This document shows, piece after piece, positions 14,277-15,338 of a stretch of 15,338 bases of DNA (within the stretch, counting starts at the first letter, position 1; the number at the start of each line of letters is the position of its first letter). A program made the position numbers and the translations under genes. The DNA is from Candidatus Sumerlaeota bacterium (GTDB taxonomy: Bacteria > Sumerlaeota > Sumerlaeia > MVZB01 > JAJFLK01). The stretch spans positions 1-15,338 of the forward strand of contig JAJFLK010000360.1 in the NCBI GenBank assembly GCA_021772735.1, read 5' to 3'. Below the pieces are notes generated by a model. The model saw only the letters and a list, made by a program, of their open reading frames with translations. It was not told the DNA's origin and searched no databases.

Positions 14277-15269
14277 CTATGCCGACCAGCCTTGAAGCAT
14301 GCGCATGTAGTTCGCGCGCTCGTAGGCCTCGGGGTCCGGGCAGTGTTCCAGGTTCATGGAACCCTGCATTTGCGTTAGCGATTCGTATTCGTTCGCCTCC
14401 ATCCACTCGATCATTCCGCAGCGAATCTTATCGAGATGCTCCGCGCCGAATTTGAGTAGCGCCGAGACGATCTGGACACCGTGTGCGCCGGCCATCACGG
14501 CTTTGATCGCGTCGTTTGCGCCGTGGACGCCGCCGGTCACCCCGAGCGAAGTTTGAAGTCGGCCCGAGAAGATCGCGATCCAACGCAGGCGCAGCGCAAG
14601 CTCGCCGGGCGTGGAGAACTGGAGCGTGCGGTCCACGCTCAGCGAGTCCGGATCAATCTCGGGTTGGTAGAATCGATTGAACAAAACAAGCGCATCGACG
14701 CCGCATCGCTCGAGCTCGCGAGCGAAATGGGCGAGCGACGTATAGAATGGCGAGAGCTTGATCGCCACCGGTATGCGCAGCTCCGCTTTCAAGTGACGAA
14801 CCATTTCAAGCGTGCGTTCCTCAATCTCTTGAGCGCTCGTCTCGGGATCGCTTGTCAGGTCGTATACGTTTAGCTCCAGGCCGTCGGCGCCGGCTTCCTC
14901 CATAAGGAGCGCATGCCTGAGCCAGCCGCCGGGGGTCGTACCGTTCAGAGAGGCGATGACGGGGATGTCGACCGCCCCCTTGATGGCCGCGATTTGCTCC
15001 AGATATTGATCGGGCCCACGCATGAAAATCGCAGGATCGGGCAAGTAACTGGCTGCCTCGGCGAACGAATCGCCGATCCGGTCGATATGGTCGTGCGTCA
15101 TGATTTGCTCGATGAAGATCTGCTCTTCGAAGAGCGAATTCATGACGATGGCCGCCGCGCCGGCATCTTCGACTCGCCGGACCGTATCCAGGTCTTCGGC
15201 CAGCGGAGAGGCCCCCGCGATGAGCGGGTGAGGCAATCTCAGATTCATGTATCGAGTGGATAAATCCAT
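14277..15269 (-). CDS. Dihydroorotate dehydrogenase-like flavoprotein
   Basis: 330-residue FMN-binding TIM-barrel protein of the class 1 dihydroorotate dehydrogenase superfamily; cytosolic. Visible landmarks: LIAGASPL (16-23), the strand VIASLNGTTPGGW (104-116), GADGLELNVYD (127-137), VAIKLSPF (168-175), ALVLFNRFYQPEID (193-206), and the phosphate-binding TGGVHGANDAIKAVMAGAHGVQI (245-267). Compared with true PyrD, the usual substrate-contact Asn-Thr pair after the fifth strand reads FNRF, and the catalytic loop is unlike class 1A or 1B enzymes. The closest group I recognise is the dihydroorotate dehydrogenase-like proteins found beside pyruvate:ferredoxin (nifJ-type) oxidoreductase genes. Its reaction is unknown and pyrD should not be assigned. 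ATG at 15269 with AAGGGA (15280-15285) 10 bp upstream. It lies 241 bp upstream of the beta-helix gene on the same strand. Confidence 0.85.
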   Translation of the reverse strand: MDLSTRYMNLRLPHPLIAGASPLAEDLDTVRRVEDAGAAAIVMNSLFEEQIFIEQIMTHDHIDRIGDSFAEAASYLPDPAIFMRGPDQYLEQIAAIKGAVDIPVIASLNGTTPGGWLRHALLMEEAGADGLELNVYDLTSDPETSAQEIEERTLEMVRHLKAELRIPVAIKLSPFYTSLAHFARELERCGVDALVLFNRFYQPEIDPDSLSVDRTLQFSTPGELALRLRWIAIFSGRLQTSLGVTGGVHGANDAIKAVMAGAHGVQIVSALLKFGAEHLDKIRCGMIEWMEANEYESLTQMQGSMNLEHCPDPEAYERANYMRMLQGWSA

Positions 15270-15273
15270 GATG

Positions 15274-15338
15274 TCACGATCCCTTCGGGGTAACGCTTGA
15301 TGGTTTTTCTTCGCGCGTTCGGAATTCTCGCGATCGCT
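15274..15338 (-). CDS. Possible 3' tail of an upstream gene (partial, unrecognised)
   Basis: On the minus strand a frame is open from the window edge to a TGA at 15274-15276. That stop lies 4 bp before the next gene's ATG, a spacing common within operons. The roughly 20 visible residues are hydrophilic (ending in TPKGS) and match nothing I recognise. The stretch is so short that an open frame is expected by chance; treat it as a hint only. Confidence 0.2.
   Translation of the reverse strand, partial: RSREFRTREEKPSSVTPKGS

Noticed and set aside
14277..15269. pyrD assignment
   Set aside because: Barrel and FMN motifs fit the superfamily, but the substrate-contact segment differs from true dihydroorotate dehydrogenases.

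Overview
The window is a GC-rich bacterial chromosome segment with seven complete protein genes, one tRNA gene and possibly the tail of an eighth protein gene at the right edge. No insertion sequence, integrase, CRISPR array or rRNA is visible. The best guess for the host is a member of the Planctomycetota, perhaps Phycisphaerae-like. The clue is a very long exported beta-helix protein that ends in a dockerin-like calcium loop, a style common in that phylum. This is inference from protein style, not a phylogenetic result.

Layout, left to right. A minus-strand coaBC gene (coenzyme A synthesis) diverges from a plus-strand pair: msrP (exported molybdopterin methionine-sulfoxide reductase) and folP (dihydropteroate synthase). 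The 214 bp between coaBC and msrP holds a strong inverted repeat. folP converges, with only 34 bp between, on a minus-strand gene for a regulator built like an NtrC-type sigma-54 activator. In that regulator the nucleotide-handling motifs and the receiver phosphosite are replaced. Across a 284 bp divergent region it faces ugd (UDP-glucose 6-dehydrogenase), which is followed after 3 bp by a pilT/pilU-type retraction ATPase gene. A tRNA-Ala(GGC) gene with its own near-consensus promoter comes next.

About 6 kb of the right half is one minus-strand gene for a secreted protein of 1977 residues. In order it has a signal peptide, a long right-handed beta-helix with seven N-x-I-S-G-N modules, an HEIGH zinc-protease-like region, Ig-like domains and a single dockerin-type loop. 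The last complete gene encodes a dihydroorotate dehydrogenase-like flavoprotein of the kind often found beside pyruvate:ferredoxin oxidoreductase genes.

How they may work together: coaBC and folP are housekeeping cofactor genes. ugd supplies UDP-glucuronate for surface polysaccharide and its partner gene encodes a pilus retraction motor, so that operon looks devoted to surface and biofilm behaviour. The divergent catalytically degenerate regulator is the natural candidate to control it. The most notable observations are this pseudo-enzyme regulator and the beta-helix/protease/dockerin fusion. I did not find a clearly new multi-gene defence or metabolic system.
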